Below the pieces are notes generated by a model. The model was given only the letters and a program-made list of their open reading frames with translations, did no database searches and was not told the DNA's origin. A program made the translations under genes and the position numbers. This document shows positions 48,501-61,719 of a stretch of DNA of 64,000 bases, piece by piece. This stretch comes from Ustulina deusta (Eukaryota; Ascomycota; Sordariomycetes; Xylariales; Xylariaceae): contig JAJNNX010000045.1 in assembly GCA_023159155.1 (NCBI GenBank), positions 420,764 to 484,763 of the forward strand. The letters are read 5' to 3'. Every line of letters begins with the position of its first letter. Position 1 is the first letter of the stretch.

Positions 48501-50100
48501 TAAAAGTACTAAATTAATTTGGTTATTTTTTAAGCTTTATAATTATGTTTATATATTTATTTAATATATTAGTAAAATTGCTACTTTTTTAAACTAATTA
48601 TTAAAAGAAATAAACTATTTATAATAGAACTAAAACAAAAATAAACTTTTAAATATATAAAATTGTTAATATATAAAGCGTTTATTTTAATTTTTTTTAA
48701 GCCTAGTTAATTAACATAAATAAAAATAAATGTTTTATGTAATATAATAAAAAAAGTTATTTAGCAATAATAAAAAGATTTATTTTAAAAACCTATAAAA
48801 TATTCTTTTAAAATAATAATACTAATAAAACAAGCTTACCTGATTTAAAACTATAAATTTTTAGTAATAATATAAAATTTAAAATATTATTACTCAGAGC
48901 TTTTTAAAACTAAATTTTTTATAATAATTAATTGTTAACTTTTATTATATTTTTTAAATCAATAGATTTTATTAATATAATAAATATATTAGGCTAACTT
49001 TTTATTAAACTTTAATATTACTTTTTAGTACTAATTAAAATAAAAAAATATAATAGCTAATATTTTATTAAAAAAAATAGTAAAGCTTTTTATAATTAAA
49101 ACTAAAAAAGCTAAAAAATAATAATAATATTAATTCTTTTTAATAAAATATTAAATTTTATATTAATTATAGATTTTTTATTTAATATTTTTTTTAAAAA
49201 CTAACCTCTTAAACTTAATTAAATAAAAAAACTAGCTATAAGATCTAAAAAATAAAAATAAAAAACTATATATATCTAAGATTATTTTAAATAAAACTAT
49301 TTTTTTTTTATATAGCTTTAATTTAAAAAGCTTATATATTTTTAATTATTATATATTAAAATTAATATAAAATAATTAAAGTATTAAAATAAAAATATTA
49401 TTAGTTTTATTTAAAATATAATTATAAATAATATATATATAATTATTATAATTATAAAAAAAACAAAATATTATAAAATAAAACTTTTAGTTTTTTTATT
49501 TATTGTTTATATTAGCTATAATATAGCAATATATAATAATAAATAATAAAAATATATTATTTAATTAATAAAGTTATAATTATATATAAATATTTATAAA
49601 TAAGTTTAGCTATTTAATTATAATTTTATTTAATAAAAAAACAAATATTATAAAAGTTTATATAAATTTTTTAATATATTAAATATATAAATATTAAATA
49701 ATATAAAATTATTTATTTTTAAGTTTATAGTAATAATTAATAATTTTATAAGTATTAAGTACTATTTTAGTAATATTTATTACTTTTAAACTTAAAAAGC
49801 AATAAAATTAATTAATTAAAAACTAAACTAATAATTTTATTTTTATATTAATAAATATTAAAATAACTAAAATTTTTATTTTTTATTTTAAACTTTATAT
49901 ATAATATTTTATAATATTTATTAATTAATATATTGCTATTAAAAATAATAATAAATATTAATAAAATAGTTATAAATTTTAATATTAAGTAATAAACGTT
50001 TAAATTAGTCTATTAAACTTAAAATGTTTAAAAAATAATATAAGCTATAAACTAATAAAAAAAAACATTTAATAAATTTAAAAAAAAAAGATTTTTAAAA

Positions 50101-50131
<31 letters not shown>

Positions 50132-50650
50132 GCTTTATAATATAAATATTAATTACTAGATTAAACTTTTAATTAGTTAAACTTTTCGAAATTTTAAAAA
50201 AATAAAAATTTAGTTATATTTTTAATTTGTTTAACTTATATAAAATAAAAAACTTGTTTTATACTAACTAATTATAAAAAATAAGCAATAATTTTTTATT
50301 TTAATAAATCTAGTTATTATTTTTAGTTAAAAATATTAATAGTAAAACAAAATTTAGAATTAAATAAATTAAATAATTAAAAATATATAAAAAAAACAAA
50401 AAACTGTAGTACTAAGTTGTTTAAAAAAGCTGCAATCCTAACAATATTTAGTATATAACTTAAAATTTTAAAAATATGCTAATTAAGCTTAACTAATTCT
50501 ATAAAACCTATAAAAAAGTATTTAGATTTTTTATAAAATTATAAAAATAATAATAAAGCAATATAATATAAAAAAACTATATAAACTTAATATTATTAGT
50601 AATTTTAAATTAAAACTATATTTAAATTTTTAATCTTAAAAAATAATAAT

Positions 50651-50875
50651 ATAACAATTAGTATAGTTTTAGTAAAACTTATAAAAACTTTAAACCTATA
50701 TAGTAATAAAATAGGAAATTTATATACGAACTAACTTATAATGTTATAGCTATATATATAAAGTTTATATTTATTTATTTTATAAACTTTGAAATTTTTT
50801 TTTTTTTTAGCTTAGAATTTTTGTTTATAATATTAATAAATTAGCTATAAAAGCTTTACTCGACTCATCATAACA
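50651..50875. repeat. LTR-like repeat, copy 2 (right end of A)
   Basis: Begins ATAACAATTAGTATAG and includes CCTATATAGTAATAAAATAG, a T-run at 50797-50808 and AAGCTTTACTCGACTCATCA, ending at TAACA. It keeps more G+C at its right edge than copy 1. Confidence 0.7.
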
Positions 50876-51254
50876 TTTTATATAATAATAATTAAAGCTT
50901 TAAATATATTTTAAATAAAAATTTAGTTAAATATTATATTTAATTTATTTTTATGTAATTTATAATTAATAAATTTAAAATTTAAAAAAATATATATATA
51001 ATTTTAATTAAACTAAGTTTATAATAAATAAAATTATTTAAGCTATTTTATTATATAACTATCTTATTTTTTTATATATTATTTTAATAAAAAAAACTAT
51101 TTTATATTTTAGTATTAAAATATTTTATTACAAGCTAATTAAAAAATTATAATTATAAAAAATAATTAAATAATAAATATATAAAACATTATATAAAAAC
51201 TACTATTTAATAATTTTTAAATTATATTTTATATATTGTTTTATTTATTATATA

Positions 51255-51669
51255 ATATATAATATAAGCTTATTTTATATATTTTTTTTATATTTTTATA
51301 TATAAATTTTTTAATAAAATATTTAGTTTATTTTTTTGAACTTTTTTAGGTTAATAGTTATAATAAAACAAATTATATAATTAAAGTTAAAATTAAATTA
51401 TAAAATTAAAAATATATTCTTTAATTTTATAATTATTTTATTTATAATATTATAATAAATTATATTAAAATAATCTTTATAATTTTTTAAAGTTTAAATA
51501 TTTTAAAAAATAAAATAATTATAAAATTATAAAAATTATTTTTAAATTTTTTGTTTAATTATAAATATAAATATATATTTTATTTTAATATAACTATTAA
51601 CCTAAAAAAATTAATAAAAAAATAAAATAAAAATAAAATAAGCTTATAAATAAAACAAACTTATATTAT
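51255..51669. mobile_element. Palindromic foldback/MITE-like element H1
   Basis: About 190-bp arms meet near 51440-51510. The left end reads ATAATATAAGCTTATTTTAT and the right end AACAAACTTATATTAT, its approximate reverse complement. Inside, TTTTTTAGGTTAATAGTTAT (near 51343) faces ATAACTATTAACCTAAAAAA (near 51591) as a clean inverted pair. It has no coding capacity. Homologous to H3 over its length and to H2 in the centre. Confidence 0.65.
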
Positions 51670-52224
51670 AAATTAAACTTTAATTTTTTAATATTAAATA
51701 TTTTAGTTTATTAAAATAAACATATAAAAAAAAAATTAAATCTTTAAAAAAAATTTAAAAAATATAATTAATATTATATAATTTTAAATATATTATTTAT
51801 TAATTAAATTATTATTTAAAAACTTTATAAATTAATAATTAATTATTAAAAATATAAGCTAGTTATTATATAATATAATTATAATTTTATTATTATTTTA
51901 TATTATTAGAAAAAATTATATATTTTTATAAAACAAATAAAAAACTTAATAATAAAATATAAAATTAATAAGCTATATAAAATATTATTAAATAAAAAAA
52001 GTTTAAAAATTATTAAAGTAATTATTATATAAAAAACCAAAAAATCTATATATAATATTATAAATTTATTTAATAACTTATATAAAAGTTTAAAAAATAT
52101 AAAATAAATTTATATATAAAACAAACTTATAAAACATATTATTTTAAATATTAATAATATAATATTAATTATTTTATAAAACTAAATATTATTAAAGTTT
52201 TTTATTAATATTTATATAATTTTA

Positions 52225-52440
52225 TGAATATAAATTATATAAACTAATAGGTTAAATTTTAAAAATTTTAATTAAATAAAAAATCTAAAAATAATTTTTT
52301 AATTTTATAGCTATTTTATTTATCTTTTTATAAAACTTTTATAATTTTTTAAATAAAATAACTATAAAATTAAAAAAATTATTTTTAGATTTTTTATTTA
52401 ATTAAAACTTTAACGATTTAAATTATTAGTTTATATAAGT
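52225..52440. mobile_element. Palindromic element H2 (shorter)
   Basis: Arms of about 90-100 bp are separated by a 30-45 bp centre around 52323-52355. The motif AAATAAAAAATCTAAAAATA on the left has a near-perfect reverse complement on the right (TATTTTTAGATTTTTTATTT, allowing small gaps). Outer arm parts TTATATAAACTAATA also pair. The core matches H1 and H3, so it is probably a truncated family member. Confidence 0.65.
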
Positions 52441-52819
52441 TATTTAAATAAAGTTATTTAAAAAAAAATATATAAAAAGATTTACTAAAAAAGTATAAAA
52501 CAAGCTTATAAAATATATTATTTAAAAAAAAATATTTTAATATATTTATTATTAATTATTTCAAATAATTATAAAAATAAACTTTTATTAAATTTATTAA
52601 GTTTTATTAAAACTATTTTAAATATATATTAATTAAATATATAAAAACTTATAAATAAATAAATATAATTAAAAATTAAAATATAAATATATAAAATATT
52701 ATATTAAATAAATAAACAAAGTTTTATTAATATATTATTAATTAGCTAAGTTTATTTTATATATATAATTTTTTATAATATTTTTTAAAATAAATTATAA
52801 AATCTTTTTTTAAAAAAAA

Positions 52820-53760
52820 AGTTTTGTTATATAAGTTCTAACTATTTAACTAAAATTTTAATTTATTAATTTATTTAATTTCTATAAAATAAAAAATAAT
52901 TTTTTATTTTTATAAATTTAATTATTATTTTTAATTAAAAATATTAATAATAAAATAAAATTTAAAATTAAATAAATTAAATAATTAAAAATATATATAT
53001 AATTTTTTTTATAGTACTAAATTATTTAAAAAAGTTATAATTTTAGTAATATTTAATATATAATTTTAAAAATTTAAAATATACTAATTAAATTTAATTA
53101 AATTTATAAAATTTATAAAACTATAAAAATAAATAATATATAATATAAGCTTGCTTTTTATATAAATTTATTAACAAAATATTTAAGCTATTTTAATTAA
53201 CTTAATTAATTTAAAAATTATAATAAAATAAACTATATAATTAGATTTAAAATTAAATTATAAATTTAAAAATAATTTTTTGATTTTATAACTATTTTAT
53301 TTATAGCGTTATAATAAACTACGCTAAAATAATTTTTATAATTTTTATAATTTTTTAAAAATTAAATATTTCTAAAATTAAAATAACTTTAAAATTAAAA
53401 AAAATATTTTTAGATCTATTATTTAATTATAAATCTAATTTTATAATTTATTTTATTATAGCTTATAAATTAACTAAGTTATAAAAAAACAAAATAAATA
53501 ACTTTATTATAAATTTATATATAAAAATAAAAATAAAAATATAAAACAAGCTTATATATAAAACAAACTTATATTATAAAAATAATAATAAAATAATATA
53601 TTATAAAACAATTATATATATTTAATATTATTAATAATTTAATAATTAATATAATTTTAATAAAATTTATATAAACTTTAAGCTTTAAATTTATATAATA
53701 ATAAAATAAAAGCTTTATATATAAATTAATTTATAATTTTATAGCTATAATATATTTTAT
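52820..53760. mobile_element. Fragment of a third element copy (C), split by H3
   Basis: 52820-53130 matches the interior of copy A at about 50150-50515 in order and orientation. 53610-53755 matches the right interior edge plus the LTR-like repeat of copy A (50590-50755). Between them lies the palindromic element H3. So this is the right end of a third copy, interrupted and more decayed than copies A and B. Confidence 0.5.
53139..53577. mobile_element. Palindromic foldback/MITE-like element H3
   Basis: About 439 bp. The left end is ATAATATAAGCTTGC and the right end is ACAAGCTT followed by AAACAAACTTATATTAT, giving inverted termini. Arms of about 190 bp meet near 53345, where AGCGT and ACGCT form a small inner stem. 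Homologous to H1. It sits inside retroelement copy C, so it probably inserted as a unit. Confidence 0.65.
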
Positions 53761-53984
53761 TACTATATAATAAATACTACTATATAATAAATACTACTAT
53801 ATAATAAAAAATTTAAAACTTATTTTAATTATATATTAAAAAAATAACTATAATAAAATAAAATAAATTTAAATTAATCAAAATCTTTTTTATTAAACAT
53901 TTTTATATTTATTATATAAATATATATATTATAACTAGTATTACTATATATATTATAATAATATATATATTTTATTGCTTTTAT

Positions 53985-54093
53985 TGCAGTAGGGCTGGTG
54001 CGTGCGTATAGGAGACAGGTTTTTAGTCATAGAGTAGAACGCATTCTCAGAGACCTTAGAGATTATAGGACAAGAGGTATAAAAAGCGTGCGT
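53985..54093. other. Normal-composition island inside the A+T block
   Basis: About 109 bp with G+C near 50% in a surround that is almost pure A+T. It contains GGGCTGGTGCGTGCGTATAG and ends AAAAAGCGTGCG. The 8-mer GCGTGCGT occurs at 54000-54007 and again at 54086-54093 in the same orientation. No gene, tRNA or known element is recognised. Confidence 0.75.
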
Positions 54094-57000
54094 TTTTATT
54101 TAAAGCTACAAATAACTTTTTTTTTTAGTAAGTATAAATAAACAGATAATTAATACAAAATACTAAATAGAAATTAAAAGTTTAATTTTATTAATCAATT
54201 ATTATATTTTTATTTATATTTATATATTAAATTTTGATTTAATCCATACAAAGATTTGCAAATTAAAAAATATAGTTTAATATAAAATAATTAAGTAAGT
54301 TTAGTTAGTTTTAATATATAATACGCTAATTAGAAGCCCTGCTCTATTTTATTACTATTTTTAGTAAAGTAATAAAAATTAATATTATTTAATATTTTTT
54401 AAAACATGATCTATAATTAAAAACTAATATTTTTAGCTAATATATCTAATATATAAAAATTAACTACTAATTATATTAATTAGTTATATTCTTTTTAATA
54501 AATCTTTATATAAAGCTAGACTTTTAATATAATTTAATAATATAATATAAAAATAATAAAGAACTAACTATAATAAAAATTAAATAAACATAAAATATTA
54601 ATAAAACTGTTATTTTTAGAACAACTAACTATAAAAATACCAATAGTACTACACTACTTTTATTAGATCTATAAAAAAAATATAAGATTTAACTATAGTT
54701 TTATTAAAAAAACTAATATATTTACTAAATTTAAATATATATAAGCTTTTAATAAAAAACCTACAAAAATATTATACTAATTATATATGTTTGTATAGCA
54801 ATAAGAACTATAAAATATTAAACAAAAAAATATTATTAAAACTTAAAAACTATTGTTTTATTTTTAAAATATTTATTATTTTGTTATCCTTATATATTAA
54901 TAGTCCTAATTAATAACCTAAAATAAATAACTTAAACGTTCTAAAATAACTGCAAAACTTTAGGCTTTTTTTAACAAGATCTACCCTAAATACTCCAATT
55001 ATAAACATACCTATTTCTAATACTATACTAACTAATAATTAAACTAATAAATATTAGCTAGCCAAACTTTTAATATTTATATAATTAGTTTTTAAAAAGG
55101 CTATAGTTTTATATATTATTAGTTTATTTATCTCTAATCCTATATTTTGCTTTTAGAACTAATTTAATAAAAAGAATATAACTAAATAGCTTTACAAAAT
55201 AAAAAAACTTTTTAAATTATATAAATTTTTATAAGCTAAATAAATTAATTAATTATTATACTAAACAAAAACTATAATTAAAAAATATATAATCTAATAT
55301 ATTATTAGTTTTTATACTAATTAAAATCAAATTATTATAAGCTTAAAATAAAAATATAAAATAACTAATTTTAAACAAACTTAATTATAAAAAAAAAATT
55401 TATTAAGTTTTTCCTAAATATTAAAATAACTTTTTAAAATTATGCTTAATTTTTTTTTTAGATATATAGCTTTAATTAATAAACTTAGCTAAAAAATCCT
55501 TTTAATACTTAAAAAGTTTTACTTATATAACTTAGTTAAATTAATTCTTTTTAATTATTTTAAAAGTATTTTTAATAAATATAAAATTATTAAAAATAAC
55601 TTATAATAAAAAGAATATATTAATACTATAAATATTTTTAAACAATAAGCTAATTTAAAATCTTTTCTTTAGTTATAAATAGTAATATTAAATTTTTTAA
55701 ATAGTATTACTAGCTTAGAACTATTGCTAAACATACCTTTTTATTTTATTTAATAAGCTATATAAACATAACTATTCTAAGTTTTACTAGTTATTTAACT
55801 AACTTAGCTATTTATAATTATTTTTTTTATTATATTTTTAATAATCTATATATATATAAACCTAGTAATTAAATAATTAATAGCTAAAATAAAAAGCTTT
55901 TTTATTTATAATACTTAAATAACTAAAATAATAATTAAAATAATATAGTTATTAATTAACTAGAATTAATACTATATTTTTTTTAATTAAACGTTTTATT
56001 AAAAGATCAGCTAATAAAATAAGCAGTAATATAAAAATAGCTAATTTAGAACTTATGCCACTTAAGTACAATAATTAAACCTTTAAAAATATAACTAATT
56101 AAACAGCTAGAATAATTCTAAAAGTATTAGTAATAATTTATATAAATATTAATTTTATAAAGTTAAAAATTATATATAATAAAGCTATAAATTAAAAAAA
56201 AATAGAAAATTTTAGAACTTTATATAAAAAATATAACTTTAAAGCTTAGTATATTAGTTTATTATATATACTTTAATATATTTGTTTGTTTATAATTAAC
56301 GTAGATAAAATATTAAAAAAAAAAAAAAATAGATTTATATTTTTAGTTTTAATATAGATTTATTATAACTGTTTTAGTAAATATTTTTTAGCAGCTCTAG
56401 TAACTTATAGGGCTTTATATAAATTTAACTATGTTTTAAAAGATTTAGATTTAAAAACAAGACTTAATTATAAAACTTAGGACTTAGCAAAAATAAAAAT
56501 ACTTCGAACAACCTAGCTTAACTACTTATTTTAATACTTAAACAACTAATTATAATTAATTAGTTTAATTTTAAAATAAGATTTTAAGCTAATTTAGTTT
56601 TTATAGAATAATAAAAACTTAATATTTTAGTTAAAAAAAACTACTTAGAATTTTAATATAGTAAATAGCAAAAATACTAGAATAAGTAAAAGTTTATAGT
56701 ATTAAAAGTAGTTAATTAAATTATTTTTTTAAATAATTTATTAGTGCTTATAGTTCTAGACCTTATTAGTATATTTAATATATAAGTTTATATAAAAGCT
56801 ATAATAGTAAAAAAAAATATTTAAATAAAAAAAATAATATTATGTTTAAAACTTATAATATTATTTAATTCTATAAAATAACTAACGCTATAATAAATAT
56901 AAGTACTAATTAATAAGTACTTTTATTTGTTTTAGGAATAAAAAAACGCTAAATATTTTTTAATAAAATTAATAATTTGTTTAAAACTAAAGTAGGGTTA

Positions 57001-57892
57001 ATTTAAAAAGAATTACTAGGTTTATTTTTTAATACGTTAGAATTATTTGTAGTATAGGCCCTTAAAATAGAATAAATATTAGGTAAAAAAACAATTAAAT
57101 TAAGTTAATTAAATAAACCTAAGTTTAAAGCAAGTGATTAATAAATGCTAAATATACTTATTTTAGAAATTAATAATATATATATAATACTACAAAAATC
57201 TATAAAAAAAGTCTATAAAACCTTTTAAATAGGTATGCTTTTACGGAATATAGAAAACTATATAAGGGCTATACTTAAAGTTATAATAAAAATTAAGGAA
57301 TTATTAGAAAGCTTACTAATTATTGGACTTTTTAATACTAACGCTTAATTATATATTTTATTAAAAAGTTATATTAAAAATAACCTATTTTTTAAAATTA
57401 ATACTTAAGTAACTTAAAATAAATATTTTATTAAATTAGAAGCATTTTTATAATTATGCAAAAAAATTATTGTTTAGCTAGTATAAATTGCTAGAAAATA
57501 TATATAAGCTATTTTTATATATATAGTTCTAAATAAAAAAGCAGCTATTTTTTTATTTCTAGAAATAAACTTCCTAAAAATTATAAACTATATTTTCTAT
57601 TTTAAGAATTTAGTTCTAATAGCTATATTTACTTTTAGTAATATATATATTATTACTTTTGTAACTCTGCCTATTTAATTACGCTTTTATAACAAATTAA
57701 TAATTAGAGCTATAGAAAACTAATAGCTATTTATATATAAAGAACTGCTATAAATAGCTATAATTAGTCTTTAATTAATATTTAAATTTTATTTTTATTA
57801 TATATTACTAAAATAACTTTTAATTTAGTACTAAACTTAAATAATAAAATTATATAAGAATACTTCTATAATACTAATTAGCTACCTACAAA

Positions 57893-58130
57893 CTATAATA
57901 GTTAGTACAGTCTTAGCGGAAACCCGTAAGAACTCCAGACCTATATAGCAATAAAATAGGAAATCTATACATAGACCAACCTAACTTTGCAGCTATACAT
58001 ATAGAGTCTATATCTATTTATTTTATAAACTTTATTTTTTTTTTTTTTTTTTTTTTTTTTTAGTTTAAAATCTTTATTTATAGTATTAATAAACTAGTTA
58101 TAAAAGCTTTACTTAATTAATTATAATATT
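57893..58130. repeat. LTR-like repeat, copy 3 (left end of B)
   Basis: The least decayed copy: TTAGTACAGTCTTAGCGGAA, ACTCCAGACCTATATAGCAA and AGACCAACCTAACTTTGCAG are intact-looking. It includes a T-run at 58033-58060. Confidence 0.7.
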
Positions 58131-61100
58131 ATTTTAAGCTTACTAATTATTTATTAATAAATATTTAATAAATATATTTTTTTTATTTTGCTATAATTAG
58201 CAAAACATAAATAAACTTTTTTTTTTAGTTATATATTTAATATAAAAAATTATATATTTTATAATATAAATTTAATTTTAATATAATTTTAATAAAACTT
58301 TTAACTTTTATACTATTTAAAAATTAACAATTTATAAAAAACTTAATTTTAAATATTTTTATTTTATTTTTAGTTCTTAAACAATTAGAACAATTTTAGC
58401 TTTTAAGTATAGCTAGCTTTTTACTATCGGACAATTTTAAAATCTTTTTTTTAATAAAAAAAAAAAATTAAGCACTAGACTTTTTTATAAACGTTTTAAG
58501 CGAACTAATATTTAAAAAAGAATTTAAAAAAAATAAAAAAATAAAAAATTAAAACTTAAAAAAGCAAAATTTAAACTAGAATTAGAACTATTTAAAATAA
58601 ATAATATATTTAAAAATATAATACTAAATATTATAGCTATATAAACTTATAACTTTATATTAGTTTTAATAGAACTTTTTTAATAAATAAAAAAAATAAA
58701 ATATTAATTTTCTAATATGCCTATTTTAATACTTTTAAAAAATAACTATAATTTAATAGTAAAAAATATATTTAAAAGTATTAATTTTACTTAATTTATT
58801 AAACTAAATATTATTAAAACTTTTTATTAATTACTATTAATTATAAAATTATATTATTTTACTTTTTTTTAAACTTATAAAAAAATATTTTAATAAAAAG
58901 TTTTATTTTTTAGTTTAAAAATAAAACTTGCTTAATAGTAAGCTTTTATTAATATATAAATTTAAAAACTTTTAAATAAGTTTATAAATACTTATATAAA
59001 TAATATTTTAATTTATTTTAAACTAAAAAATAGTACTAAACTTATTATAAAAAAATAATTTATTATTTATATTAAGCTAAATATTAAAAAAATATTAAAA
59101 AGTTTTGTTTTAATATATTTATTATTAATTACTTAAAAATAATTATAAAAACTAAAATAAAAATTAAAATTAACTCTACTAAAATTTAAGCGATTTTAAA
59201 TTAGAACTTTAATAATTTTAAAAATGTGAAATTAATCCGGTTATTTTTTAAGTTTTATAATTATATTTATATATTTATTTATTATATTAGTAAAATTACT
59301 ACTTTTTTAAATTAATTATTAAAAAAAAATATTATTTATAATAGAACTAAAACAAAATAAACTTTTAAATATATAAAACTACTAGTTTATAAAGCATTTA
59401 TTTTAGCTTTTTTTAAGCCTAGCTAATTAATATAAATAAAAATAAATATTTTATATAATATAATAAAAAAAATTATTTAGTAGTAATAAAAAAATATAAC
59501 TTAAAAATTTATAAAATATTTTTTTAAAATAATAATATTAATTAAATAAACTTATTTAATTTAAAACTATAAATTTTTAATAGTAGTATAAACTTTAAAA
59601 TATTACTATTTAGAGCTTTTTAGAACTAAGTTTTTTATAATAACTAATTATTAAACTTTACTATATTTTTTAAATAAATAGATTTTATTAATATAATAAA
59701 TATACTAAGCTAATTTTTTATTAAACTTTAATATTACTTTTTAATACTAACTAAAACAAAAAAATATAATAACTAATACTTTATTAAAAAAAAATAGCTA
59801 AGCTTTTTATAATTAAAGCTATAAAAACTAAAAATAAACAATAGTATTAGTTCTATTTAATAAAATATTAAATTTTATATTAATTATAAACTTTTTATTT
59901 AATATTTTTTAAAAAACTAATTTAGTAAACCTAATTAAACAAAACAAACTAGCTATAAAAGCTAAAAAATAAAAACAAAAAACTATATATACTTAAAGTT
60001 ACTTTAAATAAAATTTTTTTTTTTATATAGCTTTAATTTAAAAAGTTTATATATTTCTAATTATTATATATTAAAATTAATATAAAATAATTAAAATATT
60101 AAAATAAAAATATTATTAGTTTTATTTAAAATATAATTATAAATAATATATATATAATTATTATAATTATAAAAAAAACAAAATATTATAAAACAAAACT
60201 TCTAACTTTTTTTATTTATTGCTTATACTAGCTATAATATAGTAATATATAGTAATAAATAGTAAAAATATATTACCTAACTAATAAGGTTATAAGTATA
60301 TATAAATATTTATAAATAAGTTTAGCTGTTTAATTGCAATTTTATTTAGCAAAAAAACAAATATTGTAAAATTGCTAGCTATACACTATTATAAAAATTT
60401 ATATAGATTTTTTAATATACTAAATATATAAATATTAAATAATATAAAACTATTTATTTCTAAATTTATAGTAATAATTAATAGTTTTATAAGTACTAAA
60501 TATTATTTTAGTAGCACTTATTACTTTTAAACCTAAAAAGTAATAAAATTAACTAATTAAAAACTAGACTAACAATTCTGTTTTTATATTAACAAATATT
60601 AAAATAATTAAAACATTTATTTTTTTGCTTTAGATTTTGTATATAATTTTTTATAATATTTATTAATTAATATATTATTACTAAAATAGTAATAAGAATT
60701 AAAATATAAAACTTTTTAATAATAAATATTAGTAAAACTATTATAAATTCTAATACTAAATAATAAACGTTTAAACTAGTCCGCTAAACTTAAAATATTT
60801 AAAAAATAGCATATAATATAGCAACCTTTGCATAAAAATAATATAAGCTATAAGCTAACAAAAAAAAACGCTTAATAAATTTTAAAATAAAAAACAAAGT
60901 TTTTTTAAAAAAAAAAAGTTTTATAACATAAGTACTAACTATTAGATTAAACTTTTAATTAGTTAGATTTTTTAAAATTTTAAAAAAACAAAAATTTAGC
61001 TATATTTTTAATTTATCTAATTTTTACAAAATAAAAAACTTATTTTATACTAACTAATTATAAAAAATAAATAATAACTTTTTATTTTAATAAATCTAAT

Positions 61101-61481
61101 TACTACTTTTAACTAAAAATATTAAGAATAAAACAAAATTTAAAATTAAATAAATTAAACAATCAAAAGTATATAAAAAAAACAAAAAGTTATAATACTA
61201 AATCGTTGAAAAAAGCTATAATCTTAATAATATTTAGTATATAACCTAAAATTTTAAAAATGCACTAATTAAACTTAACTAATTCTATAAAACTTATAAA
61301 AAAACTTTTGGACTCCCTATAAAATTACAAAAATAAATATATATAGCAGTAGCTAATAAGTTTATAAACAATTATAAAAATAATAATAAAGCAATATAAT
61401 ATAAAAAGATTATATAAATTTAATATTATTAATAACTTTAAATTAAAACTATATTTAAACTTTTAGTTTTAGAAAAAAGTA

Positions 61482-61719
61482 GTATAACAGTTAGTATAAT
61501 TTTAGTAAAAACCTATAAGAACTCCAAACCTATATAGCAATAAAATAAAAAATCTATATATGGATTAACCTAATTTTATAGCTATACATATAAAATCTAT
61601 ATCTACCCACCTTATAAACTCTGATTTTTTTTCCTTTTTTTTTTTCTTTTTTAGTTTAAAATCTTTATCCATAGTATTAATAAACTAGCTATAGAAGCTT
61701 TACTTAACTAATCGTAACA
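61482..61719. repeat. LTR-like repeat, copy 4 (right end of B)
   Basis: Begins GTATAACAGTTAGTATAA and has AACTCCAAACCTATATAGCA, a T-run near 61625-61651 and AAGCTTTACTTAACTAATCG, ending GTAACA. Reading the other strand, the end is TGTTACGATTAG, a TGTTA-type LTR terminus. Confidence 0.7.

Larger units (their letters stand above)
45411..50875. mobile_element. Decayed element copy A, bounded by LTR-like direct repeats
   Basis: A 5.5 kb segment with related repeats at its ends (45411-45585 and 50651-50875) in direct orientation. The interior beside each end matches copy B: 45590-45815 resembles 58140-58380, and 50560-50650 resembles 61388-61480. Copy A has about 1.9 kb (near 46180-48085) that copy B lacks. 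Direct end repeats and length suggest an LTR retrotransposon, but no gag or pol motif can be read. Confidence 0.6.
57893..61719. mobile_element. Decayed element copy B, bounded by LTR-like direct repeats
   Basis: A 3.8 kb segment with direct end repeats at 57893-58130 and 61482-61719. Its interior follows copy A closely in order but lacks about 1.9 kb. Copy B keeps more C and G at its ends (for example TTAGCGGAAACCCGTAAGAA), so it is less decayed there and better suited to reconstruct the family consensus. Confidence 0.6.
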
